NCBI GenBank assembly: GCA_025355915.1 | Contig: JANXYT010000392.1 | Location: forward strand, 1 to 6,286 | DNA length: 6,286 nt | Direction: 5' to 3' | From: Holophagaceae bacterium | GTDB taxonomy: Bacteria > Acidobacteriota > Holophagae > Holophagales > Holophagaceae | Shown: piece by piece, positions 5,970 through 6,286 of the stretch | How the letters are laid out: every line of letters begins with the position of its first letter | Numbering within the stretch: the stretch's first letter is position 1 | Made by a program: the position numbers and the translations under genes | The notes under the pieces: model-generated | Told to the model about the DNA's origin: nothing | The model's database searches: none | What the model saw: only the letters and a program-made list of their open reading frames with translations

Positions 5970-6286
5970 CGGGTCGGCTCATCCCTGACGATCCGGATCC
6001 CATCCACGTCAATCACGATCCGCCTGCTCTTGTAGAGGGCGCCGAGGGTCTGTTTGAAGACCTTCTTGCTGATGCCGAACAACGCGTAGATTTCTTCGGG
6101 CCGGCTCTTGTCCGTCACGGGCAGGAACCCGCCCCGGCGCTTCAAGACATCGAGGATGCCCTGGGCCATGTCATCGACCTTGGCGTACCCCGGCGCGCTG
6201 AGGGAGACATTCAGCTTGTGATCCTCGCGCAGCGCCTTGATGTAGCCCTCCCGTGTCTGGCCCCGGGCATCCTCGATGTCTTGAAG
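5966..6286 (-). CDS. cvfB: CvfB/YitL family S1 RNA-binding protein (partial, N-terminus beyond right edge)
   Basis: The last 106 codons of a CvfB-type protein (usual length about 280-300), a cytoplasmic RNA-binding protein built of S1-like domains followed by a C-terminal winged-helix domain. The frame is open to the window edge. The part seen includes the end of the last S1-like domain and linker (TREGYIKALREDHKLNVSLS, 11-30), then the winged-helix domain with GYAKVDD (33-39), the RGGFLPVTDKSRPEEIYALF segment (51-70), GISKKVFKQTLGALYKSRRI (71-90) and DGIRIV (95-100). In Staphylococcus aureus CvfB affects virulence gene expression and binds RNA; in other bacteria the role is open. An internal ATG at 6169 is not a plausible start, since homology runs through it. 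It is the first gene of a two-gene unit with ygjP, whose GTG start overlaps this stop. Confidence 0.9.
   Translation of the reverse strand, partial: LQDIEDARGQTREGYIKALREDHKLNVSLSAPGYAKVDDMAQGILDVLKRRGGFLPVTDKSRPEEIYALFGISKKVFKQTLGALYKSRRIVIDVDGIRIVRDEPTR

Overview
This is a GC-rich, gene-dense bacterial chromosomal window. Strong Shine-Dalgarno sites, lipoprotein signal peptides and a two-part-type proton-translocating transhydrogenase point to a Gram-negative-type envelope. Gene content and protein wording remind me of Holophagae-type Acidobacteriota (Geothrix-like) or a deltaproteobacterium. That placement is inference only; there is no rRNA or other marker here.

Layout. Positions 1-829 (minus) hold the N-terminal 276 residues of the NAD(P) transhydrogenase alpha subunit (pntA), running off the left edge. 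After a 263-bp divergent spacer come plus-strand genes: an exported fasciclin-domain (FAS1) protein (1093-1581) closed by a strong intrinsic terminator (1597-1627); the broken remains of an ECF sigma factor gene (1677-2131); a CIA30-family protein (2134-2652); and two lipocalin-family lipoproteins (2739-3290 and 3337-3888, the second Blc-like). A spacer of about 180 bp without a recognisable gene follows. Next is a minus-strand radical SAM protein (4066-4938), divergent from an exported NTF2/SnoaL-like protein (5044-5439). That gene converges on and overlaps a YgjP-type metallopeptidase-fold protein (5388-5969, minus). YgjP in turn is coupled by a 4-nt overlap to the C-terminal end of a CvfB/YitL-type S1 RNA-binding protein (5966-6286, minus, cut by the right edge).

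How the genes fit together. FAS1, CIA30, lipocalin and NTF2-like proteins next to an ECF sigma gene resemble the envelope and photo-oxidative/singlet-oxygen stress clusters that ECF sigma/ChrR-type pairs control in other bacteria (family knowledge plus inference). Here the sigma gene appears dead. Region 2 is split by a -1 frame change, region 4 is missing, and no anti-sigma gene is present. The CIA30 start codon lies 2 nt after the stop that ends the remnant and has no obvious ribosome binding site, as if a deletion joined the two. The presumed target genes look intact, so the most interesting question is what now drives them. I see no CRISPR, tRNA, rRNA or insertion sequence, and nothing I would call a wholly new system.
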